Source: Paramecium tetraurelia
Taxonomy: Eukaryota; Ciliophora; Oligohymenophorea; Peniculida; Parameciidae
DNA length: 64,000 bases
Assembly (NCBI RefSeq): GCF_000165425.1
Contig: NW_001798969.1
Coordinates: 205,022 to 269,021, forward strand
Direction of reading: 5' to 3'
Below are positions 1-11,500 of this stretch, piece after piece; within the stretch, counting starts at the first letter, position 1, and each line of letters opens with the position of its first letter. The translations under genes were made by a program, and so were the position numbers. Below the pieces are notes generated by a model. It was not told the DNA's origin and ran no database searches. It saw only the letters and a list, made by a program, of their open reading frames with translations.

Positions 1-149
1 GTTAAATGAAAATATTTTAATGAATTCAAAATTCTTTATATAATTGTTTTTGTTTCACTCATATATGATATGATTTCAAAGTGATATTTTCGCATTTATG
101 TTATATTTCTTGTTGAGTTATTTAAATAATAAATATTAATTAAAATAAC

Positions 150-922
150 ATGGATTCTAATAGTAATAAGGAGAAGGATAAGGATATATAGTTTCTTTAG
201 AAAAGAGTGAAATTGACTCAACAAGAAAATGAATTGCTGAGGAAGGAAAATTAATTGTAAAGATAACAACTTTCTCAAATGAAAAATACATTTACAAATA
301 TCATATCAACTAAAAGATTAAAGACAGCAGATGGAAGAAGCAATTCAGTTTCTGAGTATATTTCATTATGAAATAACTTAGACGCTTTTAAAATGAGGAT
401 GCCTTGAGATAAGTATTGGAGATGCAGAGAAATCGAATTAATTAATTAGAAAAGGATAATGACTAGTATAAATAGAAATACGAGAAGATACTTTTCTAGG
501 ATAAATCATAACCATATTCTTAAACCCAGGTCGACGATTCAACAATAAAAGAACTTTATGATTTAAGAAAGAAGAACAGTGAATTAGAATAGAGAATCAA
601 AGATATGATTAGTTAACACGCAAAGGAATTAGCAAATTACAGATAAAAGATAGCTTAATAGGATGCATAATTTATGGTGTCCTAATCTTAGGGTTTCTCT
701 ACACCTCTATCAACTTAATCATAAAAATTAGAGCCTTTAAACAATGGTGGATATCAGATTTTGAAATAAGGAATAAAGAAGTACTGAATGCTATGATACT
801 AATCAATATTAAGTTATGCAAATTCAATATAAATTAATACTTATTAAATGTAACCAAATCCATCTCTCATATAAGGAAAAACTTGTTTGAGAAGTCATAA
901 ATGGGGACAACAAAACATCTGA
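150..922 (+). CDS. Coiled-coil protein, hypothetical; 3' end uncertain
   Basis: I do not recognise the family. The start is the ATG at 150, followed by a basic and acidic, Gln-rich stretch with heptad-like leucines, so a coiled coil is likely. A 26-nt intron (356-381) removes an in-frame TGA, and a 33-nt intron (781-813) gives 237 codons ending at TGA 920-922. Downstream of the coil the protein is Asn/Gln/Ser-rich. The weak point is the end. All three plus frames stay open with protein-like composition for some distance past 922, with later stops near 1035-1082, so either another intron or a small indel may extend the gene. The first 600 bp are secure; the tail is not. Confidence 0.6.
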
Positions 923-1308
923 AAGGAATGGAATATTCAAGGGTTTAAGACATAGGGTAGTTAATGGGAGTTTCCTTATTAATTACAGCTCTATCATTTA
1001 AAGATTACATCATTAATGTAGTGGTTCTAATAAATTGATATTGGATAAAATATAAAGTGAACTATTTTAGAATGAAAAATGAAATCAAAAGATATTCCTT
1101 TCCTTGATGATGTATAAAAAAATGTACAAAAAAAGAAATTATTTTGTAAATATGAGAGCCAAGTGAGAAATATTTGGAATTTGGCCTGGAGTTAAAAATG
1201 TTTAATTTATTTTAAGAAACACATAAATCAGTTATGGATAGATAACAGAGAAGTATAATTAAAAAAAATATTTCAGAATAATTATGAATTATTATAAAAA
1301 TAATTTAT
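923..1308. other. Ambiguous tail of first gene, then AT-rich spacer
   Basis: From 923 to about 1080 the sequence keeps coding-like composition on the plus strand, in more than one frame, and probably belongs to the end of the preceding gene. From about 1100 to 1308 it becomes A/T-rich intergenic DNA leading to the hydrolase start. I see no RNA gene or repeat here. Confidence 0.4.
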
Positions 1309-2025
1309 ATGCAAAAATAGATTTTAAGGCCTTAATTCTTATACTCTCTAGTTTACCAAAAGGCAACTCCTACTAGAACAATTGGTGGAAAACTACCAGT
1401 CTATGTTACACCTGCACCTTATGGTTTGGTTGTAATCTAGGAATGGTGGGGTCTCAATTCATCCATTTGTAAAACAGCAGATATCATGAGTTCTTATGGA
1501 TTCAAGTGTGTTGTGCCTGATTTGTATAGAGGGAAGATAGCTAAGGATACAGAAGAGGCAGGACATCTTCTTTCTGGATTAGATTGGAAATAAGCTTTAA
1601 TTGATATAGAAGAATCAGCACGTTATTTGAAGGAAGAATTGCATTGCTAAAAAGTTGGAATTTTGGGATTTTGTATGGGAGGAGCACTTAGCATAGCAGC
1701 GATTACAACATCTAAAATAATATCTGCTGCTGCACCATTTTATGGTGTATGTGACTTAAGTGCATTCAAATTATCAAATGCAAATGGACCAATTTTAGCT
1801 TAATTTGGTTAAAATGATGAGATGGTAGGTTTCTCATCAGTTTAAGACGCTAAAAGATTAGAATAAACTGCATAATCGTAAGGTAATAAGAGTTTGTAAG
1901 TGAAAATATGGCCAGGAGTAGGACATGCATTTTGTAATCAAGATAGACCAGAAGTATATAACTAAGTAGTAGCTAAGTAAGCCCTAGATTTGGCAGCAAA
2001 GTTCTTACATGAAAATTTAAAATGA
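1309..2025 (+). CDS. Dienelactone hydrolase family protein
   Basis: This is a single 238-aa exon with no intron, the usual length for the family. The catalytic nucleophile motif is GFCMGG, with Cys where other alpha/beta hydrolases have Ser, as in dienelactone hydrolases. An N-terminal EWWGL motif and a C-terminal PGVGHAF motif carrying the catalytic His are present, and an Asp of the NDEM segment fits the third member of the Cys-His-Asp triad. Known members hydrolyse lactone or ester bonds in the cytosol; the natural substrate in ciliates is not known. The ATG at 1309 is chosen because it is the first in frame and gives the normal N-terminus. The neighbouring gene converges from the other side, with 22 bp between stops. 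Confidence 0.88.
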
Positions 2026-2047
2026 TGAATAATTTATAATAAACAGT

Positions 2048-3895
2048 TCAGTCAGAGACAATGAATTACTCATATTCTTCGATTAATTAATGTACAAAAT
2101 CTAATACTTTATAATCCTCCAAAGCAACTTTAAAGCTTTATTGAAAATCATAATATTAAGAGTAAGTGATTTTGAATCTTTTATGGATTATTTGTAAATC
2201 CTACTTCTTAAAGAATCTAACTCCGTAAAGTAACAAATTAAGTTTACACAAAATACTTTGACTCATGTTGGCCTCTTCAGTCTCATATACTTAATTAAGA
2301 TTTCTTTGAGCAAACTCGTACTCTAGAATCGAATGAGCCTTTGAAATCAAGTAATCCTCTCCAAGATTGACTATTAATTGACCTCTCGCTTCCCCAAGAA
2401 TGATAGGCCTAATTTCATCCCAATCTTCTTTGAAATCCTCTATAATCAAGTTGTCATTGGTTAATAGTTTGACTTCTTGGATGGCTTTTTGTTTGAGTTT
2501 CTCAAAAATCTTTTCATTTATTATGGCTTTTTTGCAATGTATTAAATGTAGATCATCTCTAGTAATAGCTTTTATGTTATATCTGAAGAAATAATGGAAA
2601 ATATTGCAACAGTGAGCAGTGAATCTTTGCTTTCCTCTACGAATTATTAATTCCGATAGCATGGTATCTTACTAGCAGCTGTTCACGAAGTTGTCAATGA
2701 ACTAATGAAAGCCAATTTAGTTCACATAATATTAGAGATCCTTCTTGTTGATTATAGCATATTTGTAGATATCCATTCTGCGTAATAATAATCTGATATT
2801 TTTCCAAGGAATATTTGATTCTTAAAGAGTTAAAGAAAGATAGTATTTAAAATTTGTAAGCTAAACATTTGTTAATGCATATTTAACATGTCTCTCTCTT
2901 AAAGTTTCACAAGAATAGTTTGGCGAATCTAAATGATAAATGAGCTGAAAGAACAATCTTGCAAATTTGATTTCTTAAGTAGCCACATCAATTTTTTCAA
3001 AATAAGGAGCAAGTGTGACATCAGACAAGATTTTTTTATACATGGATTTGGTTATTGCTTAGATACCTTATTCTCCTCCATAAATCTCATATTCCAAGAC
3101 TTCATTCAGTATATAAGGTCTCATGTTTTCAATTTTTTCACAGGAATTGAACATTTTCTCTGTTGGTATATTTAAAAGCATAAACCTATTCAGAAAGTGA
3201 TACTTAAACTTAAAAAAATGAGCATGAGTCAACTGCATGCCATTATGAATCACTCTTAAACGAGCTAAATCCAAAAACATTTATTAATCATAAGCTGTTG
3301 CCAACAAATTCCTAAAAATTTGTTTAACTCCATTTTGATTTTTATTAGGAAATTTTGGAGCGAGCATAGTATCTTTACGAGTAATATCAAAATATATTTG
3401 ATCTACCTCAAAATTGAGAAGATCTTCAGTGCCTTGAGGTTTAGGAGCCACCTTACGCTTCACTGATAACTTTTGAAGATAACTTTTAATTATTTAATCT
3501 TAAGATTTTATAGGCACCAATTATTACTATGAGTTCTAATGACTAGCTTTTCGAATAACATCATTAAATATTTATGAATTTCGAATTATATAAGAAGGTT
3601 TTTTTTTCTAACTCCATTATTTAATAGTAAAGAGTGGCAATTCTGACCTACTTGTTTTGGAGCATGATAATTCTTTGAATCTTAAATGTGTTTAAGGATC
3701 TCCATTGGATGCTCGTCTGTTGCTGAGAGCATAACTCAAGTTTTATTCGATTTAAAGTCCCTGTATTTATGATTCAAAGAGAGTCCTTTGGGATTCGTGA
3801 TAATTATTTTGGGATTTCTTTTTGCTCGTTCTGTATTATTTAACTGCATAATTTAATACGAAATCCTTAAATGATTATTAAGAGTCAGATATCAT
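2048..3895 (-). CDS. Tandem triple-globin-like protein, copy A
   Basis: This is one uninterrupted frame of 615 aa. A polar N-terminal region of about 190 residues is followed by three successive helical segments that each look like a globin fold with a candidate proximal His: RVIHNG (His about 217), LRERHVKY (His about 336) and LHLIHCKK (His about 453). The middle segment is the most globin-like: a YKKIL helix, LAPYF, then RERHVKYAL. A C-terminal helical tail of about 130 residues follows. It is a full-length paralogue of the gene upstream, matching it through all three segments and the tail. Globins bind haem for O2, NO or redox sensing; whether every segment binds haem cannot be told. The start lies only 17 bp past the stop of the upstream copy. 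Confidence 0.6.
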
Positions 3896-3912
3896 AAATA
3901 ATAAAATTTATA

Positions 3913-5968
3913 TCAATCGAAAACTATATGTTTTTTGTAGTCATCTATTACATCAAGAATAAAGTATAATTTTTGTGGTTCATCTTGCATAACTATTTTC
4001 ATAGCCTAAATAAATTGGTAGATATAATTAAGTACTTATTAAAATTCGAAATATGGTTACTCTCTTATTCTTAATCGTTTATGAAGAACCTCAATATCTG
4101 TTCTTTTGTAAAAATGGAGTCCATATAGAATTAAATTGAGTTTGCATCTTAAGTTTTAACCCACAGATGATTCATTATCCTTAGTTAATTTTACTATTTA
4201 CTTCAAATACTTTGTATAATAAAGGTCGCTGCATGATCTCATTTTCAAGTTTAGATGCTATTCTATTGATCACATGTTATCCTCCAAGCTATTTTATTAT
4301 AGTCTTCCTTGGTCTATTCAAAAGAATAGGAGTTATTTCTTCCCAATCCTCTTCAAAATCGCTTAATAAAATGGGATCATTAGTTACTTTGCTTACTGCT
4401 TGCATGGCTTTCTCTTTGAATTTCTTAAAGACCTTTTCTGAAATTATAGTTTTATTCTTATGAATCGATTCAATATCACTATCTGTAATTGACTTGACAT
4501 TATCTCTAAAAAAATAATGGAAAACATTTTCACAATGAGCAGTAAATCTCTACTTCCCCCTTTTTTAAACTAAATCAAAGAGGATTGGTTCGCTTGTACA
4601 TAAACGAACAAAACTATCAATGAACTCCCGATAACCTCCAGGAGAACTGAATATGCTTTCCTACAATGATTATTTGTTTAATATGGCAAATTTGTAAGTA
4701 TCCATTTTCCTTAACAACATTCTAATATGCTTAAATCTGATTCCTAATTTTTACAGCGTGGTGGATAAATAAAACTTAAAATTGGCCAATTAAACATGTG
4801 TAAGCTTGTATTTTACATGTCTTTCTCTCAAGACTTCTAGGGTATAATTTGGTGATTCAGTATGATCAATCAATTGGGCAAATAATTTCGCAAACTTAAC
4901 TGCTTGTTCCTCTAATTCTATTGCCTTAAAGTATGGACTTAATGTGTAATCTTTAAAGATCTTTTCATAAGTATTTTTAGCAATTTCATTAATTCCGAAT
5001 TCTCCCCCGAATATCTCAAAATCACTCTTCTCATTTAATATTAATGGTTTAAAATTTTCTAATTTATAGCATCCTTTAAACAACAACTCAACTGGAGTCT
5101 CCATATCCATAAATTGGTTTATAAAGAAATACTTAAATCTAATAAATTACTCCTTCTTTATAAACAAAGGTGCATGTATACTTCTCATCCGAAATGGATC
5201 AAGCAAGATTTCCTATGTGTACCCAATTCCTAAGATGCTCTTATAAATATCCTTCAAGTACTTTAATGATTTTCCCTAGAATTTGACCTTTAACTATCGA
5301 TCTTGAATAATACGTGAATAAAGAGTCTCTGAATGTTAATCAAGTAGTTCATTACAACCATATTGTTTTATCTAAGTTTTTATGATTCTCTAAAATTTAG
5401 TCTCAAAGAATTTGCTTATAATTTCAGTCTAGGTCATTGGTTATTACTTTAACTCTCTATGATGGGAATGTATTTTAGGCTTTCTTAGTTGTTCAAGTTG
5501 ATCTTGTACATTTCTTAATCCAGCAAAACTTGATACCTTAGTTTTTGTTGAGATGGGAGTGAATTTAAAATGAACAGGAGAATTAGGGAGTATGATGTCT
5601 TGTGAATCCCCTATCAACGGTAGTTGATAGGCAGTCTTTGCAGGAGATTGTTATTGGCTTCGAAAATTCTTGGCCTTATTTACAAAGTCCTTCAGTGCTA
5701 TTTGACATTAAGATGAATGCTTAATGACTAACTCATTTTATTAGTCAGATCGTAAAAGTGTATTTAACTATTTTTCCCACCTTTCCTTTTTAGAGTTAAT
5801 AGGAGAGCCTTATAATGGTGACAGTCGTCTTGTATTTTAGAATCTCATATCATCCTTGGTTTGCTACATTTGAATGAAGTCTCTAAAAGCCATGCTTTTA
5901 CTATCTTATTTCATATGCTCAGTGGGAAATTTTATTGGGCATCTCGGTGAAGTTGAAAGATTATGCAT
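3913..5968 (-). CDS. Tandem triple-globin-like protein, copy B
   Basis: The protein is 677 aa, made of two exons. The 22-nt intron at 4180-4201 is supported because splicing restores a C-terminal tail that matches copy A closely (RCKLN against LCKLN, HKRLR against HKRF). Without splicing a TGA would end the protein early. The N-terminal 200 residues are Ser/Gln-rich and basic. Three globin-like segments follow, with candidate haem ligands SIHAPLF (His about 265), RERHVKYKL (His about 384) and SIHKNK (His about 503). The middle segment has the classic YEKIF, LSPYF, EEQAVKF order seen in single-domain globins. The calls rest on motif reading, not on a profile search; segments 1 and 3 are more divergent than segment 2. 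Confidence 0.6.
4180..4201 (-). other. 22-nt spliceosomal intron
   Basis: The intron begins GTAAAT and ends CTAAG on the minus strand. Removing it restores homology with the tandem paralogue downstream, which makes this one of the best supported mini-introns in the window. Reading through would meet TGA within 3 codons of the intron end. Confidence 0.85.
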
Positions 5969-6804
5969 TATTATTTAAAAATAATAAATATTGCTTATAT
6001 AAAACTAACTTTATAAAAATAATTGTCTCAAATTTCTGACAGCCCTCACATTTGTTGAATTAAATTCAGTCATAAAGTAAATTTGGCTCTTTTAAAGATT
6101 ATTTCTATTAGTTTTACATTTTAGTCTAAGAACTGATTATCCATCATAATATTTTAATTATAAAGTCTAAAATTAACAAATTAAAAACAAAATTTTAACA
6201 ATTTAACTTATCAATATATATATTAGTCGATTAAATTCTTATTTAACAGCTACGTCAATAAATTTAGCATATGTTAAATAACACTATCTAAAAGTAATTC
6301 ATAAATTATTTAAATAAGTTTTTTTAATTCTAAATTATAAAAACTGCAAGCTTATGGTAACTACTCAAAATCAAACTGGAAAATAGTATTTCTCGTTTTA
6401 TAAATTTGTAACAAGATGAAACTATTCCTAATATTTAATTAAATTTTATTATTGTTTTAAGTTAATCTTAAATAAAGTTTCTTTATTATAGAAGTATTTA
6501 TTTATAATTATGACTCTATATTCTTATACTATATAATCAAGTAATAAAGATATTCTCAATTAATATCATATCGTATTAAGTAAATAAACCATTAAATAAA
6601 TAAATTATATTCTAGATTATGTCTTTGAAATTCGATTGATAATAATGTTATGTATACTTTTACGATAAATCATCATCTTAAAATCCAATCAACAGACTTT
6701 GAATTTAAATTAAAAATAAAGAAAAATTAGATTTGATTACTCAAACTTTGGTATTTATTAATTAATATTTTTCTAAGATATTTTTAATAATAAATTTAAA
6801 TTAT
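5969..6804. other. AT-rich intergenic spacer
   Basis: About 840 bp of very A/T-rich sequence lies between the start of the globin-like gene and the 3' end of the Gln-rich gene. No frame has coding-like composition on either strand and I see no RNA gene or clear repeat. The promoter of the globin-like copy B must lie in its left part. Confidence 0.6.
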
Positions 6805-7752
6805 TCAATAAATTTATGTACTATCTAAGTTTTTTAATGCTCTTGAACTATATATAATTAGAATTAGATATATACCCATAATAATTGAAAGGCTGATGGT
6901 TACTATCACTTTTTAATTTGAAAGTGTTTGGTGCTCCTGCCTAATAATTATTATATTATTAAGAGAAATACTAGTTTTGTTAAATATTTTATGATGGTAA
7001 TTAATACGTTTAATATTATTGCGTTGATTGGCTTGGTTACAATTAATATTATTATTATGTTGCTTGACTTGGTTATAATTAATATTATTATTGTGGTAAT
7101 TATGATTATGAAAGTTGTTGTTATGACTATTGTAATTATTATGAATGCATTTATTATTGTTGTAATTACTAATTTTACAATTATTATTCCTATTGGTATT
7201 AATAATTTTGATGCTATTAAGGATATACATTTTCTGCTTATTAATTCTACAATTGTGACTAAGTCATTTATTAATTTTATAATTGTGTTTGTGTTTTTAA
7301 CTATTATTAACTATCATAGCCAATAAGCATATTGCCTACGTTTTAGTAATTTATTCTTTATTCATTAGATTGCTGTGAATATCTTTGAGGTGCATAATCC
7401 TTCTGGTTTTGATTGTAGGGTTCTTTGCGAAAGATATTATCTTGCCCTAGGTACGAAAAATTGTGATTGTATCGCTATGGATCTCTTCCAGAAGGACTGG
7501 TGATTTAATAATTGATAAGCGGTTTCGTAAAATTTTTGATAGGATCAGGTCTAGATTATATAGATTGTGATACACATAGCTCTGATTCTTTAGTAATGAC
7601 TGACCGATGATCTAAGAGGGAGGCTCGATCTTTCTGACTCTGGGTCGTTCATGTAATCGAAGATCATCAGGATATTACTAAGGCTATTTGCGTTTGTTTC
7701 TTTGGCTAATTTCTTCTTGGAAGCTTCGAACATAGAGTTCTGGGTCTTGCAT
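6805..7752 (-). CDS. Gln-rich low-complexity protein, hypothetical
   Basis: The protein is 298 aa and of no recognised family. The N-terminal half is charged and Pro/Asn-rich. The C-terminal half is dominated by glutamine, mostly written TAA and TAG, with runs of Q broken by Leu, Ser and Tyr. Two introns fit: 23 nt at 7551-7573 and 28 nt at 6848-6875. The second is followed by a normal-looking end (LKNLDSTQIY, then TGA). It is transcribed in the same direction as the MORN/pseudokinase gene, 152 bp downstream of that gene's stop. The long open frames on the opposite strand here are mirrors of the Q-rich repeat. Confidence 0.7.
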
Positions 7753-7904
7753 TAAATTAAATAAATCAATATTTAATGATTATGAAGGCAGAACTTAATT
7801 TTATATTTCCCTTAATTTTGAAATATATGATTGATGAGTATTTGAGAACCGAAATCAGAACATAATTAATCAAATCCTGTTGATGCAAAAATTAATGAGA
7901 TAAT

Positions 7905-10180
7905 TCAATAAACTAGTTTGTTGTTTATCCATCTGCCATCCATGATTTTTCCATTCATACAATAGAATATGCCAGGACCATTTATAAAATCTTTTTAGAA
8001 AGTGCCCACAAATCGTTCCCCATTGGTTAAGTAGAGGGTACCCTACCCTTCCTTGTTATCCTAATCAAAATTTCCACTATACTTAATCCAGTAACTAAGG
8101 ACATATAGGATATTATATAATACTCTTCAACATTGTCGAAATCTCTGTAATCAAATGATTCTTGCAATGGTTAAGGATGCTCATTGTATAGAGTTCCATG
8201 ACCTTAAAACTAATCTTCACTCCATTGTCCCTAATAGGCAGGTTGTCCTGTTGCATAATAGAGTGTGCCTAAAAAAGAATGTAATTGATTCATTACCATC
8301 TCCGTGCATCTTGTTCTCTTTCCACCCACCATCATACAATCCACCATCTTGATAGTAAAACTTTCCTTATCCATGTCTCATGCCATTGGCTTTCATTCCC
8401 TCATAACGAGATCCATTTGAATAATGCTCAACTACAAACTCTGGTCTACTGACACTGTCAGCCTTAAATTAAGGGATGTCATATGGTAATGAAAACTCCT
8501 TGGTTTAAGTGGCTGTTATTTATTAAGGAAGATTGGTGGAATCACTAAGAATTTTAGAAAATTTGAAATATTCTTATCTTTAGGTGGTTTATTCGATATC
8601 TTCATCAGGTTGAGGGTCTATATTTTCATCAAATTACGACTATTTGCTTATGGTTTCACTAGGTTATTTGAAGTGTAGAGTGTCACATTGATCAGGTTGC
8701 AGAGCCTGGATTGGAGCAGGCTACTTTTATATATTGCTGCCCTTTTAACTACTGAATTGATATTCCTGTGCTTATTAAGTGGTATAATTCATTCTAGATT
8801 ATTACTAAGTTGCTGTTCTTGTATTTGACATTTTATTAGATAAAGGTTTTGGAGGAAAATATATTTATTAGTGCTATCCACTTTTATTACTAAGTATAGA
8901 CAAATCTGTGGGAATTGTTGGTATAGCATATGTGTATGTCTAATTCACATCCTTGCTGCTATGTCTCGATCCTCTGAGTCTTGGGACTGAACTATCTCTA
9001 TTATCTCTTACTATCAGTTACTATTGAGGTACTAATATTTTGCCTAAGGGAGTGAGACTTCTTTATGAAGTGTCAGTTTTAATTGAATATTAATGAACAT
9101 ATTCTAGTGGTGCGATGTTCTACACTTATTGAACTCTTCTCGATTGAATCTATTAGAGACTATTCACTTAAGTTAGGCTTGGTTGAATTGTAGTATTGGC
9201 AATAGTTGGATGTTGTTGTTGTATTGTTTATAGAGTATTAGATTAATATGTAGGATCTATAATGATCTACCTTTAAATTACATTGGGGATATATTATTGT
9301 TTATTCTGAACTTATTAATTAGTGATGTATTGTTCCATCTATAAGAAATCTGGCCTTTGATCTTCTTTGATTGTTAACATTGTTGTTATCCAATCGCAGA
9401 ATTGCTGTCCATATCTCTGCCTCAATTTTTATAGTTTACTATTCAAAACATCCTCAATTAGTAGGCCTTGTTCGTAGGAGTAACAATCGGAACTTGGTTA
9501 ATTTAAGGCCAAGTGGAGGAAGAGCATGCCCAATGTGAATAGGTCACTCTTGTGTTCATTGTGTTTTGGTTACCAATTGTTTAATTGAATTGACTTCACC
9601 AAAATTGGGGATAGATAAATGCATTCCAAACAATTCGGATTTTAGAGCACTTACATAAAGTTTGTGTTATGTTGAAAGTACATTGGGTCTGTCACTTTGA
9701 TTGTGTCATCAACCAGGTACAGGTATTTGAGTTACAGTGAATTGTGCGGAATCTCATTTTTTTGCATGCATGCTAATCCTACAATCGCTTGTTTCAAATA
9801 GGATACTAATTGGGTTTCATTTAGTGCTGGAACTAACTCCAAATTGCCAGTCGGATACTCAAAAAGTAAGTAGACTTTGTAGAATTGTCCACAGAGTTAT
9901 TACTCGAATTGGTAAAAGTAATTGCTCAGATTAAGCACATTTTAATGATTGATTTTATGTCTTACTTGGTATTGTTGGACAGCCTTCTTGAAGTGAATCT
10001 CATCTGTTATGTTCAAAGTACGAAGAATCAACTTCTGATGAGGATCTCTCTTATGCTATAGGATTAGACACTCAGGAAAGTCTATGATCATCTACTTTAC
10101 GACATACCATTGTTATAAACATTAATCTATCTGAAGTGATCATAAAGCTTAGTGATTGGTTTCGAATCTGTTGCTCCCAT
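7905..10180 (-). CDS. Pseudokinase with C-terminal MORN repeats
   Basis: The protein is 730 aa after removing introns of 26 nt (10095-10120), 28 nt (8269-8296) and 29 nt (8095-8123). Residues from about 15 to 290 have the layout of a protein kinase domain, with hinge-like LLFEYP, a C-lobe SDLFTLG and a conserved late Arg (EDQRPDF). The catalytic HRD is replaced by PHNS and the DFG by VTDP, so phosphotransfer is unlikely. A Ser/Gln-rich linker of about 230 residues follows, then at least four MORN repeats (SRYEGMKANG, GLYDGGW, YSGNFDQDNKEGQGTL, ERFVGTF), which usually attach proteins to membranes. It is probably a scaffold at the cortex or a membrane; the partner is unknown. Confidence 0.75.
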
Positions 10181-10606
10181 TTTTGATTTCAAAATATAAT
10201 TAACTGCCTATATAATATATACATCAATTATACTAACATAAATGTATTAAATCAATTATATTATTCTCATTATTTTTTTCATCATTTCCTATTATCTTCA
10301 CCACTTAAATAATTGAGATTTATGTGAAATCAAATTACTTACTTAGATGAATGTCTAAACAATTAGAATTTTAATTTCATAACAAATATTCTCAGATAAA
10401 ATCACTCTTCATGCTTTTGTAAATATCAACTATTAAATAAAATGCTTAGATATTATAAATTATTCATATGATTGGGAACCCTAAAAAGGATTAGAATATA
10501 ATATAAAATGAATGATCCCAAAGTACATTAATAATCAATCATTATAAACTATTAATACTATTGCGAAACTCTTGCTTGACTAATTACACAAAATAGGGAC
10601 AATTAT
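10181..10606. other. AT-rich spacer between MORN and small Gln/Ser gene
   Basis: About 430 bp of A/T-rich sequence separates the start of the MORN/pseudokinase gene from the stop of the next minus-strand gene. It should hold the promoter of the former. I see no coding frame or RNA gene. Confidence 0.5.
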
Positions 10607-11098
10607 TCATGTGTTTTCTGATGATTCTTAAGAGGATAGATTGATCCAATTTTCTAATCTTAATTAATTTATCAATTTGATCCAACAGATTGCTTATGAC
10701 TTAGTAATAATGATTTACTCATTGTTCAATTGATTTAAAAGTGAAGGAGAACCAGGGGTGCTTTGGATCGGTTTATTCGGTGTTTAGATTTGTGAAATCT
10801 GGGAGACTTAGGACATATTGAGTTTGGGAGTCGAAAAGTCAGATTAAGTGTATCTCTTGCTCGATTGTTGATTGAGCATGTAACCCAGTTGGTTGATATT
10901 ATCAGCACATCTACTTTGAGCCTATTATATGAGATAATATGAGACTTGGATTAAGTCTTAGATTAGATCTTTGTAGTGATTGGTTTGAACTGAACTTGTG
11001 GATCGGTACTTCTCTGTTCTGTGGATGGATTCCAATTGATCGATCTCGTACTTCCCATCCAAGATGTCAGAATAGCGAATCTATTCTTAACAGTTCAT
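10607..11098 (-). CDS. Ser/Gln-rich hypothetical protein, 163 aa
   Basis: This is a single open frame of 164 codons ending at TGA 10607-10609. The family is not recognised. The protein is polar, with a Ser/Thr/Pro-rich middle (repeats of the type SQISQIQTPN, TPGSPS) and Gln written as TAA/TAG in typical ciliate fashion. The opposite strand is also partly open here but needs several splices to make sense, which is why I prefer this strand. The ATG at 11098 lies 17 bp from the ATG of the divergent plus-strand gene. Confidence 0.6.
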
Positions 11099-11115
11099 TA
11101 ATATTAATAATAAAT

Positions 11116-11446
11116 ATGGATTGCATTCGTTTCTGGACTATCATTTTTGCTTGTGGATTCATCCTATTTGTAATGGAGCATCATTTAATCGTAGTTGTCC
11201 TTGTTCCTAATACTCAAATACTAGATCGAATTTTACAGGTATCCTGTTAAGAATCAAACCAATTCGGAGACTACTGCCATTGTATCAGCTTGTGTGTATT
11301 TGGCCCTGACTATTGGGTTCATAATTTGGGGGAGAAGAAGGGCTGAGAAGCATAAATTGGAGATCTTATAGTAATATAGCAATTTGCCAGCCAATCAATT
11401 TGAGGCAGCTCCTGAGATCGAGAATGAGAAGAAGATGGAATCATGA
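11116..11446 (+). CDS. Small two-pass membrane protein, hypothetical
   Basis: The protein is about 98-102 aa. It begins MDCIRFWTIIFACGFILF (first membrane segment), has a short loop with an NQT glycosylation sequon, a second membrane segment (IVSACVYLALTIGFIIW), a GRRRAEK stop-transfer cluster and an acidic tail ending EKKMES. One intron ends at 11224. Its 5' site is ambiguous because four GT positions (lengths 34, 31, 28 and 22 nt) all keep the frame. The function is unknown. It is divergently paired with the preceding gene, with only 17 bp between start codons. Confidence 0.55.
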
Positions 11447-11500
11447 GAAAAACTCATGTAATTAGGAATTTACAATAATAATCTATAATATTATCTTCTT

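Noticed and set aside
6913-7326. Asn-rich minus and Ile/Val-rich plus frames of over 100 codons.
   Set aside because: They mirror the TAA/TAG-rich poly-Gln tail of the gene at 6805-7752, which reads through cleanly with ciliate code and two introns.
10740-10990. A kinase-like glycine loop (GCFGSVYSVF) on the plus strand.
   Set aside because: No kinase domain follows, several TGA codons interrupt the frame, and the minus strand carries an uninterrupted 163-codon gene here.
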